Positions 52,621-61,615 of a stretch of 64,000 nt of DNA are shown here, one piece after another. Below the pieces are notes generated by a model. The model made no database searches, was not told the origin of the DNA, and saw only the letters and a program-made list of their open reading frames with translations. Each line of letters opens with the position of its first letter. The first letter of the stretch is position 1. This DNA comes from QYOJ01 sp964616825 (lineage in GTDB: Bacteria > Bacteroidota > Bacteroidia > Bacteroidales > FEN-979): contig CAZTSX010000001.1 of the NCBI GenBank assembly GCA_964616825.1, forward strand, positions 186,001 to 250,000. Reading direction: 5' to 3'. Both the position numbers and the translations under genes were made by a program.

Positions 52621-54779
52621 GCTTCCGGTTTGAACTGCTTCTTTTTGAGTTTGCGATTGGGTTGCAGGTCGATCACAACACGATTTCCTTTCGTAACAGG
52701 ACTTCCTGGTTGGATGGATTGGCTGATCACTGATCCTTTCCCATGAGCAGTGACATGCAGTCCGTTTTGCTCCAGCAGGTAAACAGCATCTTTCAATCCC
52801 ATCCCTGTCACATCTGGCATGATTCCCCTTGGAACCGATTCAGGAAGGAGAGAGATAATTTCACTGATTATTTGGGGCCTGGACCAGGGGACATTGGGAT
52901 TGGTCGGTCTGGCATTCATGCCCAGCGCCAGGTATACCTCTTCCAGATCCTTGGTTTTTCCTGCTTTGGCATAAGGAATCAGCGGAGCGATGGGATCTTT
53001 ACTGGCATAATACCTGATCCCGGGATGACGTGCGTAAAGATGATCGGCAATTTCTTTGAACACAGGAGCCGCAACATAGGCTCCATAATAGTGCTGCTTT
53101 GTGGGATTGTTGATTACAACAATGATAGAGAACTGCGGATGATCTGCCGGGAAATACCCTGCAAATGAGCCCTTGTACTGAACGTTATTGCCCTCTTTTC
53201 CATATCCCGAGTCGTTTTTTGCTATCTGTGCAGTACCTGTTTTCCCGGCGATCTTATACAACGGACTTTTGATGATGGTAGCGGTGCCTCTCTCCACCAC
53301 GCCCTGCAGCATCTTTCTGGTTTTGGACAAGGTTGCCTGAGAGCATATCGAAGGGTTGATCACCTCTGTCCTGAATGATTGGATCACCTGTCCGTTTCGT
53401 ATGATCTCTTTTACCAGCAGAGGCCTGACCATGGTGCCGTTATTGGCAATGGCATTGTATAAAGTTAAGAGCTGAAGAGGTGTCATGGCAACTTCATATC
53501 CGACAGACATCCAGGGAAGTGAGAGTTTTGACCAGTACTTGCTTTTTGTGGTTTTGATGTTTGGTTTTCCCTCTCCACTGATCTGTACCTTCAATGGATT
53601 CTGGATTCCCAGTTTGTATAATCCGTCGATGAATTTTTGTGGCTCCTCCCTATATCCGTTATAAATGATCTGAGAAGTCCCGACATTGCTGGAGTTTTCG
53701 AATACCTCCTGAGCGGTGATGGTCCCATAGCCTCCACGGTGAGAATCCGACATGGTCTGCCCGCTATATTTGATCTTGCCGTTCCCTGTTTTAATAGGTG
53801 TGTTGAGATCAATCTTGCCATCTTCCAGGGCTACCAGAAATGAAGCCAGCTTGAATGTTGACCCCGGCTCTGAGCTCTCCCCAATCGCATAATTGTATTG
53901 TTCCTCATAGTGGTTGCCTCTGATACGTTTCAGGTTTGCAATCGCTTTAATGTGGCCTGTTTCCACTTCCATAACCACTACGCAGCCGTGATCGGCGCTA
54001 TCGGCGATCAGCTCTTTTTTCAACGCTGTCTCTGCAACGTCCTGGATATTGATGTCAATTGTGGTAATGATGTCATCACCATTTTGTGGCTCCAGTTCGT
54101 TTTCCAGATCGACTGGCACCCAGGCTCCATTCCCCACTTTCCGCATCAGTCGTTTTCCGGTGACACCCTGGAGGCTATGACTGAAATATCCTTCCAGGCC
54201 TACGAACACTTTGCTGGCGTCATCTTTGCTTTCGTATCCAATTGTTCGCATAGCCAGTTCCTGGTAAGGAAGTTCCCGCTGATAATGCGGAATGACGATC
54301 AGACCTCCCTTGTATTTTCCCCGGCGGAAAATGGGGAAGGTGCGGAGCTTTCTCAATTCGGGATAGGTAATCTTGCGCTTGATGAGGGAATATCGTGCTC
54401 CATTGCGTCTGGCTTCCCAGAGTTCATCAAGGTATTGAGATGCCGACCGGTCATGGAAGAGCTTCGAGAGACAGTAGGCCAGAGAGTCCACATTGCGACG
54501 GAAGATCACTTCGGTAAGAGAATCCGTACAGGCATCCCACCGGATATCGAAGATGGGGATAGATGTTGCGAGGAGAGTGCCATCATCAGAGCAGATATTG
54601 CCCCGAATAGCTTCTACGTCGACCCAGTTCAGCTCCTGTTTCTTCGCTTTTGCCATCAGCTCCGTGCTTTCAAGCGTTTGAATGAGGATTGCTCTCCCTA
54701 TGATAGCTAATGCAAAAAGCAGAATGCCCAGGTAAACCAGGTAAACACGAAGCAATATGGATTTCTTGGCATCTTTCAT
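52617..54779 (-). CDS. ftsI: division-specific class B penicillin-binding protein (FtsI) with PASTA domain
   Basis: 720 aa from ATG 54779 (MKDAKKSILLRVYL). One N-terminal membrane helix, dimerisation domain (RGNICSDDGTLLA), transpeptidase motifs SxxK in GSTFK near residue 328, SxN in SSN near residue 381, KTG in GKTGTAQ near residue 530, and a C-terminal PASTA domain (MPDVTGMGLKDAVYLLEQNG) near residue 640. Cross-links septal peptidoglycan with FtsW. PASTA is common in Bacteroidetes FtsI. Confidence 0.96.
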   Translation of the reverse strand: MKDAKKSILLRVYLVYLGILLFALAIIGRAILIQTLESTELMAKAKKQELNWVDVEAIRGNICSDDGTLLATSIPIFDIRWDACTDSLTEVIFRRNVDSLAYCLSKLFHDRSASQYLDELWEARRNGARYSLIKRKITYPELRKLRTFPIFRRGKYKGGLIVIPHYQRELPYQELAMRTIGYESKDDASKVFVGLEGYFSHSLQGVTGKRLMRKVGNGAWVPVDLENELEPQNGDDIITTIDINIQDVAETALKKELIADSADHGCVVVMEVETGHIKAIANLKRIRGNHYEEQYNYAIGESSEPGSTFKLASFLVALEDGKIDLNTPIKTGNGKIKYSGQTMSDSHRGGYGTITAQEVFENSSNVGTSQIIYNGYREEPQKFIDGLYKLGIQNPLKVQISGEGKPNIKTTKSKYWSKLSLPWMSVGYEVAMTPLQLLTLYNAIANNGTMVRPLLVKEIIRNGQVIQSFRTEVINPSICSQATLSKTRKMLQGVVERGTATIIKSPLYKIAGKTGTAQIAKNDSGYGKEGNNVQYKGSFAGYFPADHPQFSIIVVINNPTKQHYYGAYVAAPVFKEIADHLYARHPGIRYYASKDPIAPLIPYAKAGKTKDLEEVYLALGMNARPTNPNVPWSRPQIISEIISLLPESVPRGIMPDVTGMGLKDAVYLLEQNGLHVTAHGKGSVISQSIQPGSPVTKGNRVVIDLQPNRKLKKKQFKPEA

Positions 54780-54783
54780 GGGA

Positions 54784-55146
54784 TCACTCTTCTTCTTGGG
54801 GTATCTTATCAAGTTTTGAAAAGAATATCTTGTAGGGCGGCACACTGGTCTCCTTCAAACCAAGCTTCTGCGCTTGTTTAAACAATTCAGTTTGTTTACT
54901 CAGATACATCAGTGTCGATTTGGTTGTGATGTATTGATACCGGAGCTCTTTGAGCTCCTTTTTCGTAGTTTCGATCTCTTTGAAAGTCTTTTCCGCATAG
55001 TAAGTATTGGCGATATAGATGATTGCGATGACAGCCAGGAAAGCCAGGTAAGGGAGGTTTGTCACAACACTTTCCCGGGTAAGGAACTCTCCATCCAGAA
55101 GGTTCTGAATAGGTTTGGATCTCTTTTTTCGTTTCTTTTCTGTCAT
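54784..55146 (-). CDS. ftsL: FtsL-like cell division protein
   Basis: 120 aa from ATG 55146 (MTEKKRKKRSK). Basic N terminus, one membrane helix at residues 31-50, then a coiled coil (EIETTKKELKELRYQY) as in FtsL. Sequence similarity to E. coli FtsL is low; position between rsmH and ftsI and the architecture make the call. Starts 2 bases before the rsmH stop. Confidence 0.85.
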   Translation of the reverse strand: MTEKKRKKRSKPIQNLLDGEFLTRESVVTNLPYLAFLAVIAIIYIANTYYAEKTFKEIETTKKELKELRYQYITTKSTLMYLSKQTELFKQAQKLGLKETSVPPYKIFFSKLDKIPQEEE

Positions 55147-55147
55147 C

Positions 55148-56041
55148 CTATTTCTTTTTTGCGATACGTAACCGGGCACTTCTTGCCCGTGGATTTTTCT
55201 CAATCTCTTTCTCGCCGGGAGTGATCGGCTTCCTGTTAATCACTTCCAGGGGTACGGTAGCATTGCCGTAAAAATCTTTTGTCACTTCTCCCGTCCAGTT
55301 ACCGGCACGGAAGAAATGCTTGACGAGTTTGTCTTCCAGCGAGTGATAGGAGATTACCACCAATCTTCCTCCAGGGCTCAGCACTTCGACACACTGGACC
55401 AACAACTCCTTCAAAGCTTCGAGTTCCTGGTTGACCTCGATCCTCAGCGACTGGAAGATCTGTGCCAGGAATTTGTTCTCTTTCCCTTTTCCTGCAATGG
55501 ATTTCAGAAGGGATACCAGTTCTCCGGTGGTCTCTATCGGTTGATCTTTTCTGTTGGTTACAATAAGTCCGGCAGCCCGACGAAAATTTCTTACCTCGCC
55601 ATACAGTTTGAAAACTCCCCTTAATCTCTCCTCTCCATATTCGTTCACCACCTGTTTAGCTGTTATCTTTTGCCGTTTATCCATCCGCATATCAAGGATG
55701 CCGTCATTCCGGGTGGAGAATCCTCTGTCTCCATCATCGATCTGGTGGGATGAAACCCCCAGATCGGCCAGGATTCCATCCACCGGTAGTGCATTATAAA
55801 GTCTCAGGAAGTTTTTAAGATGCCTGAAGTTGCTGTGAATCATCGTGAGGTGTGGATCATCAAGCTGGTTTTCTATTGCGTCTGCATCCTGATCGAAGGC
55901 AAAGAGTTTTCCCTGTTTCAGTCTTTTCAGGATTTCCCGGGAGTGACCACCACCGCCGAAGGTGGCATCGACATATATGCCGTCAGGGCGGATAGCTAAT
56001 GCTTCCATGCTTTCAATGAGCATGACACTCCTATGGTACAT
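55148..56041 (-). CDS. rsmH: 16S rRNA (cytosine1402-N4)-methyltransferase
   Basis: 297 aa from the ATG at 56041 (MYHRSVMLIESMEAL). SAM-binding DATFGGGGHSREIL near residue 24 and ILADLGVSSHQIDDGDRGFS near residue 100; C-terminal PREKEI... replaced by TPGEKEIEKNPRARSARLR, the usual end. Methylates C1402. The start lies 11 bases inside the end of mraZ. Confidence 0.96.
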   Translation of the reverse strand: MYHRSVMLIESMEALAIRPDGIYVDATFGGGGHSREILKRLKQGKLFAFDQDADAIENQLDDPHLTMIHSNFRHLKNFLRLYNALPVDGILADLGVSSHQIDDGDRGFSTRNDGILDMRMDKRQKITAKQVVNEYGEERLRGVFKLYGEVRNFRRAAGLIVTNRKDQPIETTGELVSLLKSIAGKGKENKFLAQIFQSLRIEVNQELEALKELLVQCVEVLSPGGRLVVISYHSLEDKLVKHFFRAGNWTGEVTKDFYGNATVPLEVINRKPITPGEKEIEKNPRARSARLRIAKKK

Positions 56042-56513
56042 CGTCAGGTTCTTCGGTTCTTTCAGGTTTCCCCATGACCTCTTCTGCAAGCAAGGCAAAG
56101 TCTTCCGGCTCATCAGTCATGAGTTGTTCATACTTATCTTTCGACCACACCTCAATGCGGTTGGAAAATGCAAACAGGATTACCTCTTTGTCAATTCCGG
56201 CATATTTCATCAGGGTTTTTGGCAGCAACAACCGGGAACTTGCATCGAGAGTCAACTCGGTAGCGCCTCTGTAGAAGTAGCGGGCAAAATTCCGGTTCTT
56301 CCTGTTGTAGAGGTTCAGTTGATTGATCTCTTCGCTGATGAGGGTCCATTCATTCATGGGATAGAGACAGAGGCAGTTCTCAAATCCACGATTGATCACA
56401 AACATATCCTTTGCATCAGGAGAGATCTGTTTCTTCAGGTTAGAAGGCAGAATTACCCGCCCTTTCTGGTCTAACTTGCATTCGTATTCACCGATAAGGT
56501 TTGTTTTCGACAC
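56031..56513 (-). CDS. mraZ: transcriptional regulator MraZ
   Basis: 160 aa from a GTG at 56513, giving the expected N terminus IGEYECKLDQKGRVILPSNL, with a second AbrB-like repeat (TELTDASSRLLLPKTLMKYA) about 70 residues later. MraZ binds the direct repeats upstream of its own operon and controls the dcw cluster. The frame is open further upstream to 56582, but that would cover the operator, so the GTG is preferred. Confidence 0.93.
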   Translation of the reverse strand: MSKTNLIGEYECKLDQKGRVILPSNLKKQISPDAKDMFVINRGFENCLCLYPMNEWTLISEEINQLNLYNRKNRNFARYFYRGATELTLDASSRLLLPKTLMKYAGIDKEVILFAFSNRIEVWSKDKYEQLMTDEPEDFALLAEEVMGKPERTEEPDDVP

Positions 56514-56535
56514 GCTTGTTGCGGATTTAAGCGTG

Positions 56536-56578
56536 TAAATATAGTGTAAAATCCCCCACAATCTCCCACAATCTCCCA
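56536..56578 (-). promoter_or_regulatory. MraZ operator and probable dcw promoter
   Basis: On the minus strand three direct repeats TGGGA, TGGGA, TGGGG lie at exact 10-base spacing (plus-strand CCCA ends at 56578, 56568 and 56558). This is the known MraZ box arrangement. Just downstream is TATATTTA (56536-56543), one base off the -7 consensus. The mraZ start is at 56513. Confidence 0.8.
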
Positions 56579-56633
56579 CCAAATTAATAAATTGTTAATA
56601 ACTTTTTCGGGAATCTCCACAAGATGATCACAC

Positions 56634-56868
56634 CTAAGCCTCTGAAGGACTTACCCCTAANNNNNNNNNNNNNNNNNNNNNNNNNNNNNNNNNNNNNNNN
56701 NNNNNNNNNNNNNNNNNNNNNNNNNNNNNNNNNNNNNNNNNNNNNNNNNNNNNNNNNNNNTAAGCCCCCTTTAGGGGGTTTGGGGGTGATCCCGGAGGGA
56801 TATAAGCCCCCTTTAGGGGGTTTGGGGGCATTCCCAGAGGGATACAAGTTCCCCTTTAGGAGATTAGG
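56634..56868. repeat. palindromic repeat cluster and scaffold gap 4
   Basis: Before the gap: CCTAAGCCTCTGAAGGACTT and ACCCCTAA. 100 N at 56661-56760. After the gap: two complete palindromes CCCCCTTTAGGGGGTTTGGG separated by GATCCCGGAGGGAT, plus CCCCTTTAGGAGATTAGGGG. The flanks do not share 55 bases, so real sequence is missing. It lies between dcw and the FG-GAP protein gene, which converge on nothing else. Confidence 0.85.
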
Positions 56869-56888
56869 GGAAAACGTAGGGAGGGGTA

Positions 56889-59242
56889 TTAATGGCGAAC
56901 AACCAGTTTCTGCGGAGAGAATGTGATGTTGTTGGATAGATCGAGTAGCGTGATGATATAGATGCCATTCGGAAGATAGCCGAATGAGATGGGAGCGGAA
57001 TCCTGTATGGTGGTTGAAAAGAGAGATTGCCCGAAAAGGTTCAGCACCTCAACCTGGAGGTGGTTAATATAGGTATCAGGGGGCAGTTTGATGAATATGG
57101 TTTCGTTTGCCGGATTGGGGAAGATCTTGAAGGATTCACCAGGTTGTGTTGGAAAATACGGCACTTCAAGTAAGACTTCCGGATAACTCTTGTTGCTGAA
57201 ATAGTTCAATCCGCCGGAGAAATTACCAATAACAAGGTCCATCTTCAGAGAATCAGACAGGAAGCTGATGGAAGGAGCTGTTCGCCAGCCGCAACGGATA
57301 GGAAATGGATCAGAGGTGATCAGGCTAAATAAATTCCCAGAAGGGATATATGGAACTTCCGGATCCGCTGGAATCGTATCGAAATACCAGATTTTCCCAT
57401 CTTCACTACCAACCAGTAGTTGGTCGGCGCCCATATGATCCTTGAAAAAGCAGGGAATGGAGTAACCGGAATAGGATAACTGATAGTTAGTGACATTGAC
57501 TTTACCAAGACTATCAGTAACATATGAGAACACTGGGATTGCCGTTGTACCTGTATTCTCATAATAGGTAAGGTTTCCATTTCGCTCACCGATAATCAGA
57601 TCCAGCAATCCATCATGGTTAAAATCATATAGTTGAGGTGTGCTGTTCTCCCCGACATCAATTCCCTGATAGTGCCACTGAGGAGAGAGAAATCCGGGAG
57701 GGTGATAACCAGTTCCATCATTCTCCAGCAGCGCAAGCGTGCCGTCCTCCTGTCCGATGATCATATCAGGATAATCATCTCCCGTAATATCTCCAAAAGC
57801 CGGAAACAAGCCTGTCAGCTTCAATGATGACAATCCGGCCAGGTCATCTGTTTTGCAGGAGAATACGGGTGATGAAAGGTCTCCGGTATTTTCGAAGTAG
57901 GCAATCCGGCCGGTAAATACAGAGTGAAGAGTGGCTTCCTTGTAGTAGGAGGAATCATATTTGCCCCAGCATCCGATCAGCAGATCTTTCAACCCATCAC
58001 CGTTCAAGTCGTAGAGGAGCGGATAGCTGTTGGAGCCCACATCGATCATCAGATCCTGGAAAAATCGCTTTGTCTGGAATTCAAATTGAGGTTGTCCCTG
58101 GTTCCCCGTGTTTTTATAGTGCCAGACAGAGTTGTAATTATCTGCAATATCGAGGGTTGGATTGAATGGAGAGACAATGAGGTCCTTTAATCCATCATGA
58201 TCTGTGTCGATCCAGGAGACAACAGGAAAATCAAAGAGATGAACAGGTTGAGTATTAGGTGGAAAGAGTGTATCCATGGTGGTCATGAACGCACTGTCGA
58301 TAGTCCCATTATTATAGAGAGCGATCAGGTTTGGGAAATCAATATCTGCCAGGATCAGGTCTTTGAGTCCGTTGTTTGATAAATCAATTGCAAGAAGGGT
58401 GGAGCCGGTATGTTTTTCGTGAGATGTGAGACGTGAGACGTGAGANNNNNNNNNNNNNNNNNNNNNNNNNNNNNNNNNNNNNNNNNNNNNNNNNNNNNNN
58501 NNNNNNNNNNNNNNNNNNNNNNNNNNNNNNNNNNNNNNNNNNNNNTCCCTGGACAATCAGCGTTGAGGGTAATCTTATTTGATCCTTCGTTCTCTTTGAA
58601 TTTTCCCCAGCAATTGGTTTCCAGGCGATAATCCAGACTGTCGCAGGTCCCGTATTTCTCCATAGAGAGGTTTTTATGATACTCGAGGAATGACCCGAGT
58701 CCAAAAAAGGTCAGCAGATCAAGGTCTCCGTCTCCGTCGATATCCGACAAAGCAGGATAGTCGACTGGCGTGACAAGGATTCCGATGTATCCCGAATAGA
58801 ACCATGAGGTAAGCATGTTTGTGATCAGTTCGAATTTCAATATCGAATCTGAGACATTCAGGAATACCCTTATTCCCCCAAGACCATAGGTGAACAGATC
58901 CATTTTTCCATCACAGTTATAGTCGGCTGTCATCACCCAGTCGTGGAGATCAGGAAACCTACTGATGAAAGAAGTGTCTAATTGGTAGTCAACCGAGCCT
59001 GCATATCCGATGTATACGAGTGGCAACAGCCTATTGCCATGACGATCAAAAACCAGCAGATCATTCACGCCATCAAGATCCATGTCTACAGCACAAAACT
59101 GACAGGAATTCATCCCTCCGGCCCAGACTAACTCATTCGATGGATTGACTGTTTCTTGAGCAGATGCCCGATGCCCGATGCCCGATAAAACAATAATTGA
59201 CACCAAAGCAATACGAATCCAGTTATCCAGCCATCCAGTCAT
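56889..59242 (-). CDS. secreted FG-GAP/VCBS repeat protein with type IX sorting tail, gap inside
   Basis: N-terminal part from ATG 59242 to the gap at 58545, C-terminal part from 58445 to 56889. Residues 1-28 are a signal peptide (cleavage near RASAQ). Many FG-GAP motifs follow with Ca-binding Asp loops: DMDLDGVNDLLVF, DYNCDGKMDLF, DIDGDGDLDLL, DLNGDGLKDLLIG, DFNHDGLLDLIIG. The last 75 residues form a Por_Secre_tail (type A) domain: FPNPANETIFIKL, LPNGIYIITLLD, ending QKLVVRH. It is exported by the type IX system. The gap falls on a 7-base repeat, and the two sides are in different frames as written. Confidence 0.9.
58419..58545. repeat. 7-base tandem repeat and scaffold gap 5
   Basis: TGTGAGA CGTGAGA CGTGAGA units run into 100 N at 58446-58545. 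The array is translated in the FG-GAP protein as VSRLTSHE-like residues. Flanks are not duplicated, so the missing part is real and probably repeat. Confidence 0.85.
59163..59186. repeat. 7-base repeat (GCCCGAT) inside a signal peptide
   Basis: Three copies of GCCCGAT. On the minus strand they encode SGIGHRAS, the end of the signal peptide of the FG-GAP protein. Confidence 0.8.
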
Positions 59243-59264
59243 CCAGCTATCCAGTTATCCAGTT
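59219..59264. repeat. 8-base tandem repeat (TCCAGTTA-like) at the FG-GAP gene start
   Basis: TCCAGTTA, TCCAGCCA, TCCAGTCA, TCCAGCTA, TCCAGTTA, TCCAGTT. The start codon of the FG-GAP protein and its first eight codons (MTGWLDNW) lie in this array. Confidence 0.85.
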
Positions 59265-59267
59265 TTA

Positions 59268-59275
59268 CAAAGTTA
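59268..59275 (-). promoter_or_regulatory. -7 element of the FG-GAP protein gene
   Basis: TAACTTTG on the minus strand, 26 bases before the ATG at 59242. Confidence 0.55.
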
Positions 59276-59288
59276 TTCAAACTTTCCC

Positions 59289-59296
59289 TACCTTTG
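59289..59296 (+). promoter_or_regulatory. -7 element of the sigma-54 activator gene
   Basis: TACCTTTG matches TAnnTTTG, 18 bases before the ATG at 59314. It is divergent from and close to the minus-strand element. Confidence 0.55.
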
Positions 59297-59313
59297 ATCC
59301 AAACTCTCCGATT

Positions 59314-60474
59314 ATGGCCAGAATACTTGTAATCGACGATGAAAAAAGCATCCGGAACACCCTTCGTGAGATCCTGGAGTATGAAAAGTTCATGATAGAG
59401 GATGCTGCAGACGGAAAGGAGGGGATTGAAAAAGCCAGAGAGCAGTTCTTTGATGTCATCCTTTGCGATATCAAGATGCCCAAAATGGACGGTCTGGAGG
59501 TACTGGATCAGTTACTGATCATCAGCGATGCACCTGTGATTATGATCTCCGGCCATGGAACAATCGAGACCGCTGTGGAAGCAATTAAAAAAGGGGCGTA
59601 TGATTACATTGCTAAACCGCTGGATCTGAACCGCTTGCTTGTGACAATACGCAACGCCCTTGATAAAGCCAACCTGATGGATGAGACCAGGCGATTGCGC
59701 AGTAAGGTGGAACAACGATACAAGATGGTTGGCGAATCTGAAGTGATGATGGCAGTGAAGGAGATGATCGGTAAGATTGCACCTACGGATGCCAGGGTAC
59801 TGATTTCAGGCGCTAACGGTACAGGGAAGGAGCTGGTTGCCCGTCATATTCATGAGTTGAGCACCCGGTGTGATGGACCTTTTGTGGAAGTAAATTGTGC
59901 GGCGATCCCATCTGAACTGATAGAAAGCCAGCTTTTTGGTCATGAAAAAGGTTCTTTTACTTCAGCGGTGAAACAACACAAAGGCGCGTTTGAAAGTGCA
60001 GATGGTGGCACACTTTTTTTAGATGAGATTGGCGATATGAGTTTAGCTGCTCAGGCCAAAGTGCTGCGAGCCTTGCAGGAGAACAAGATTACACGCGTAG
60101 GAGGAGAAAAGGAGATCCCTGTGGATGTCCGCGTTGTGGCTGCCACCAATAAAAATCTCAAAGAGGAGATCAACCTGAAGACTTTCAGAGAAGATCTCTA
60201 CCATCGCCTCAGCGTAATCATCATTCAAGTACCATCGTTGAAAGACCGTCTGGATGATATCCCTTTGCTTGTTGATAACTTTATCAATGAATTCTGCGAA
60301 GCACAGGGGAAACCGGCAATGACAATCACTCCGGAAGCTATCGGGGAGTTACAAAAGTTCAATTGGACAGGAAACATCCGTGAACTCCGCAATGTGGTTG
60401 AACGGCTCGTGATCCTTTGTGGCGATCCGATCCAGGATGAGGATATCGGGCGGTACGCGGCACCGTTATTTTAA
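59314..60474 (+). CDS. sigma-54-dependent response regulator, no DNA-binding domain
   Basis: 386 aa from ATG 59314 (MARILVIDDEKSIR). Receiver domain with phosphoacceptor Asp in LCDIKMPKMDG near residue 53, then AAA+ with Walker A GANGTGKE near residue 167, Walker B GGTLFLDEIGD near residue 232, and the arginine-finger region FREDLYHRL. The sigma-54 contact motif GAFTGA reads GSFTSA. The protein ends soon after the AAA+ C-terminal helices (IRELRNVVERLV) with no Fis-type helix-turn-helix, so it would have to act without binding an enhancer itself. No sensor kinase is next to it. Confidence 0.9.
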   Translation: MARILVIDDEKSIRNTLREILEYEKFMIEDAADGKEGIEKAREQFFDVILCDIKMPKMDGLEVLDQLLIISDAPVIMISGHGTIETAVEAIKKGAYDYIAKPLDLNRLLVTIRNALDKANLMDETRRLRSKVEQRYKMVGESEVMMAVKEMIGKIAPTDARVLISGANGTGKELVARHIHELSTRCDGPFVEVNCAAIPSELIESQLFGHEKGSFTSAVKQHKGAFESADGGTLFLDEIGDMSLAAQAKVLRALQENKITRVGGEKEIPVDVRVVAATNKNLKEEINLKTFREDLYHRLSVIIIQVPSLKDRLDDIPLLVDNFINEFCEAQGKPAMTITPEAIGELQKFNWTGNIRELRNVVERLVILCGDPIQDEDIGRYAAPLF

Positions 60475-60479
60475 GCCCT

Positions 60480-60515
60480 CAGTCTACAGTCCGCAATCCA
60501 CAGTTTTCAGTCTGC
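60480..60515. repeat. degenerate 7-base repeat (CAGTCTA-like)
   Basis: Units CAGTCTA, CAGTCCG, CAATCCA, CAGTTTT, CAGTCTG after the stop of the activator gene. Confidence 0.6.
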
Positions 60516-60567
60516 TGTTTTTCTTCATTTTTCTATTGTGAATTGCTTAACAATTAAAAAAAAAGAG

Positions 60568-60575
60568 TAATTTTG
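60568..60575 (+). promoter_or_regulatory. -7 element of the dehydrogenase-ackA operon
   Basis: TAATTTTG matches TAnnTTTG, 50 bases before the ATG at 60625. A TTG 22 bases upstream (60543-60545) is near the -33 spacing. Confidence 0.55.
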
Positions 60576-60624
60576 CATTTATATTGCCTTTACATTATGA
60601 ATTATACACATTCATCATTTAATT

Positions 60625-61590
60625 ATGGAAGACATTCAAATTGAACCGATTGAAAAATATGGCCTTAGCAAAGAGGCCCGGCCAAAAGTTCTCTTTTCAA
60701 AAATTGGTATTGTTGGTTGCGGGACGGTCGGGCAGGATCTGGCCATCACTGCTTCCAAGCACGGACTTGAAGTTATTTTTCTGGAAATCAATGAGGAAAT
60801 GATCAAGAAGTCCCTTTGTGAAATTGGGAAAGAGCTGGATCGACAAATAAATCACTGGGGACTTACTCCAAGTGATAAGCGAGCTATCCTGTCGCGTATA
60901 GCAGGAACGATATCCTATGAAGATTTTCATGACCGCGAATTGGTAATTGATGCTGTTCGCTCCAAACAACGGGAATCGAGTTTAAGTACGAGAAAGCAAA
61001 TTTTCAGGAACATTGAGCAGCATGTGAGCAAAGAGTGTATTATCGCAACAAATTCTTCTACCCTGGTAATCACGGAGATGTCGTCGGAACTGAAACACAA
61101 GGAGCGATGTGTTAGCTTGCATATTTCGACAACAGCCCCGGGTGCCAGTGTGGCAGAAGTGGCAAGAGGATTATATACTTCTGAAGAAGCGTATGATAAA
61201 ATAATGAAATTTGCCCAGCTGTTGGATAAGATATCTATTCCGGTGATCGAATCCCCTGGCCTTATCAGTGTCAGGCTTTTTGTTGTATTGCTCAACGAAT
61301 CCTGTGCGGTATTGATGGAAGGGGTGAGCTCTATGGAAAATATTGATTTAACAGCTCGTGCCAGCTTTAGTATGCCTCTGGGTCCATTTGCGCTTGCTGA
61401 TAAAATTGGTTTGGACAAGATTCTCCGCTGGATGGAAAATCTGTATGGAGAATTTGGGAATACCAGGTATATCGCTTCACCACTTTTAAAGAAACTGGTA
61501 AGGGCTAACAAGCTGGGAAGGGGCACATTGTCAGGGTTTTATAATTACGACAGTGAAGGGAAAAAGATTGTTGAAGAAGAATTACAATAA
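60625..61590 (+). CDS. 3-hydroxyacyl-CoA dehydrogenase family protein
   Basis: 321 aa. NAD-binding GIVGCGTVGQDLA near residue 29, then IATNSSTL, LHISTTAPGASVAEV and PLGPFALADKIGLDKI in the order of 3-hydroxybutyryl-CoA dehydrogenases. The catalytic Ser region, His and Glu are kept, but the Asn of the usual GFIVNRLL is Val here (GLISVRLF). It therefore may belong to a divergent subgroup with another substrate. Paired with ackA after 25 bases. Confidence 0.85.
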   Translation: MEDIQIEPIEKYGLSKEARPKVLFSKIGIVGCGTVGQDLAITASKHGLEVIFLEINEEMIKKSLCEIGKELDRQINHWGLTPSDKRAILSRIAGTISYEDFHDRELVIDAVRSKQRESSLSTRKQIFRNIEQHVSKECIIATNSSTLVITEMSSELKHKERCVSLHISTTAPGASVAEVARGLYTSEEAYDKIMKFAQLLDKISIPVIESPGLISVRLFVVLLNESCAVLMEGVSSMENIDLTARASFSMPLGPFALADKIGLDKILRWMENLYGEFGNTRYIASPLLKKLVRANKLGRGTLSGFYNYDSEGKKIVEEELQ

Positions 61591-61615
61591 CGTGTTTATC
61601 CAATAAATTATTCCA

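Noticed and set aside
53898..54710. 270-codon open frame opposite the PBP gene
   Set aside because: Opposite strand of ftsI, Cys- and Phe-rich, with no promoter or recognised domain.
56551..56580. another tandem repeat array
   Set aside because: The 10-base period and TGGGA boxes match the known MraZ operator, so it is annotated as such.
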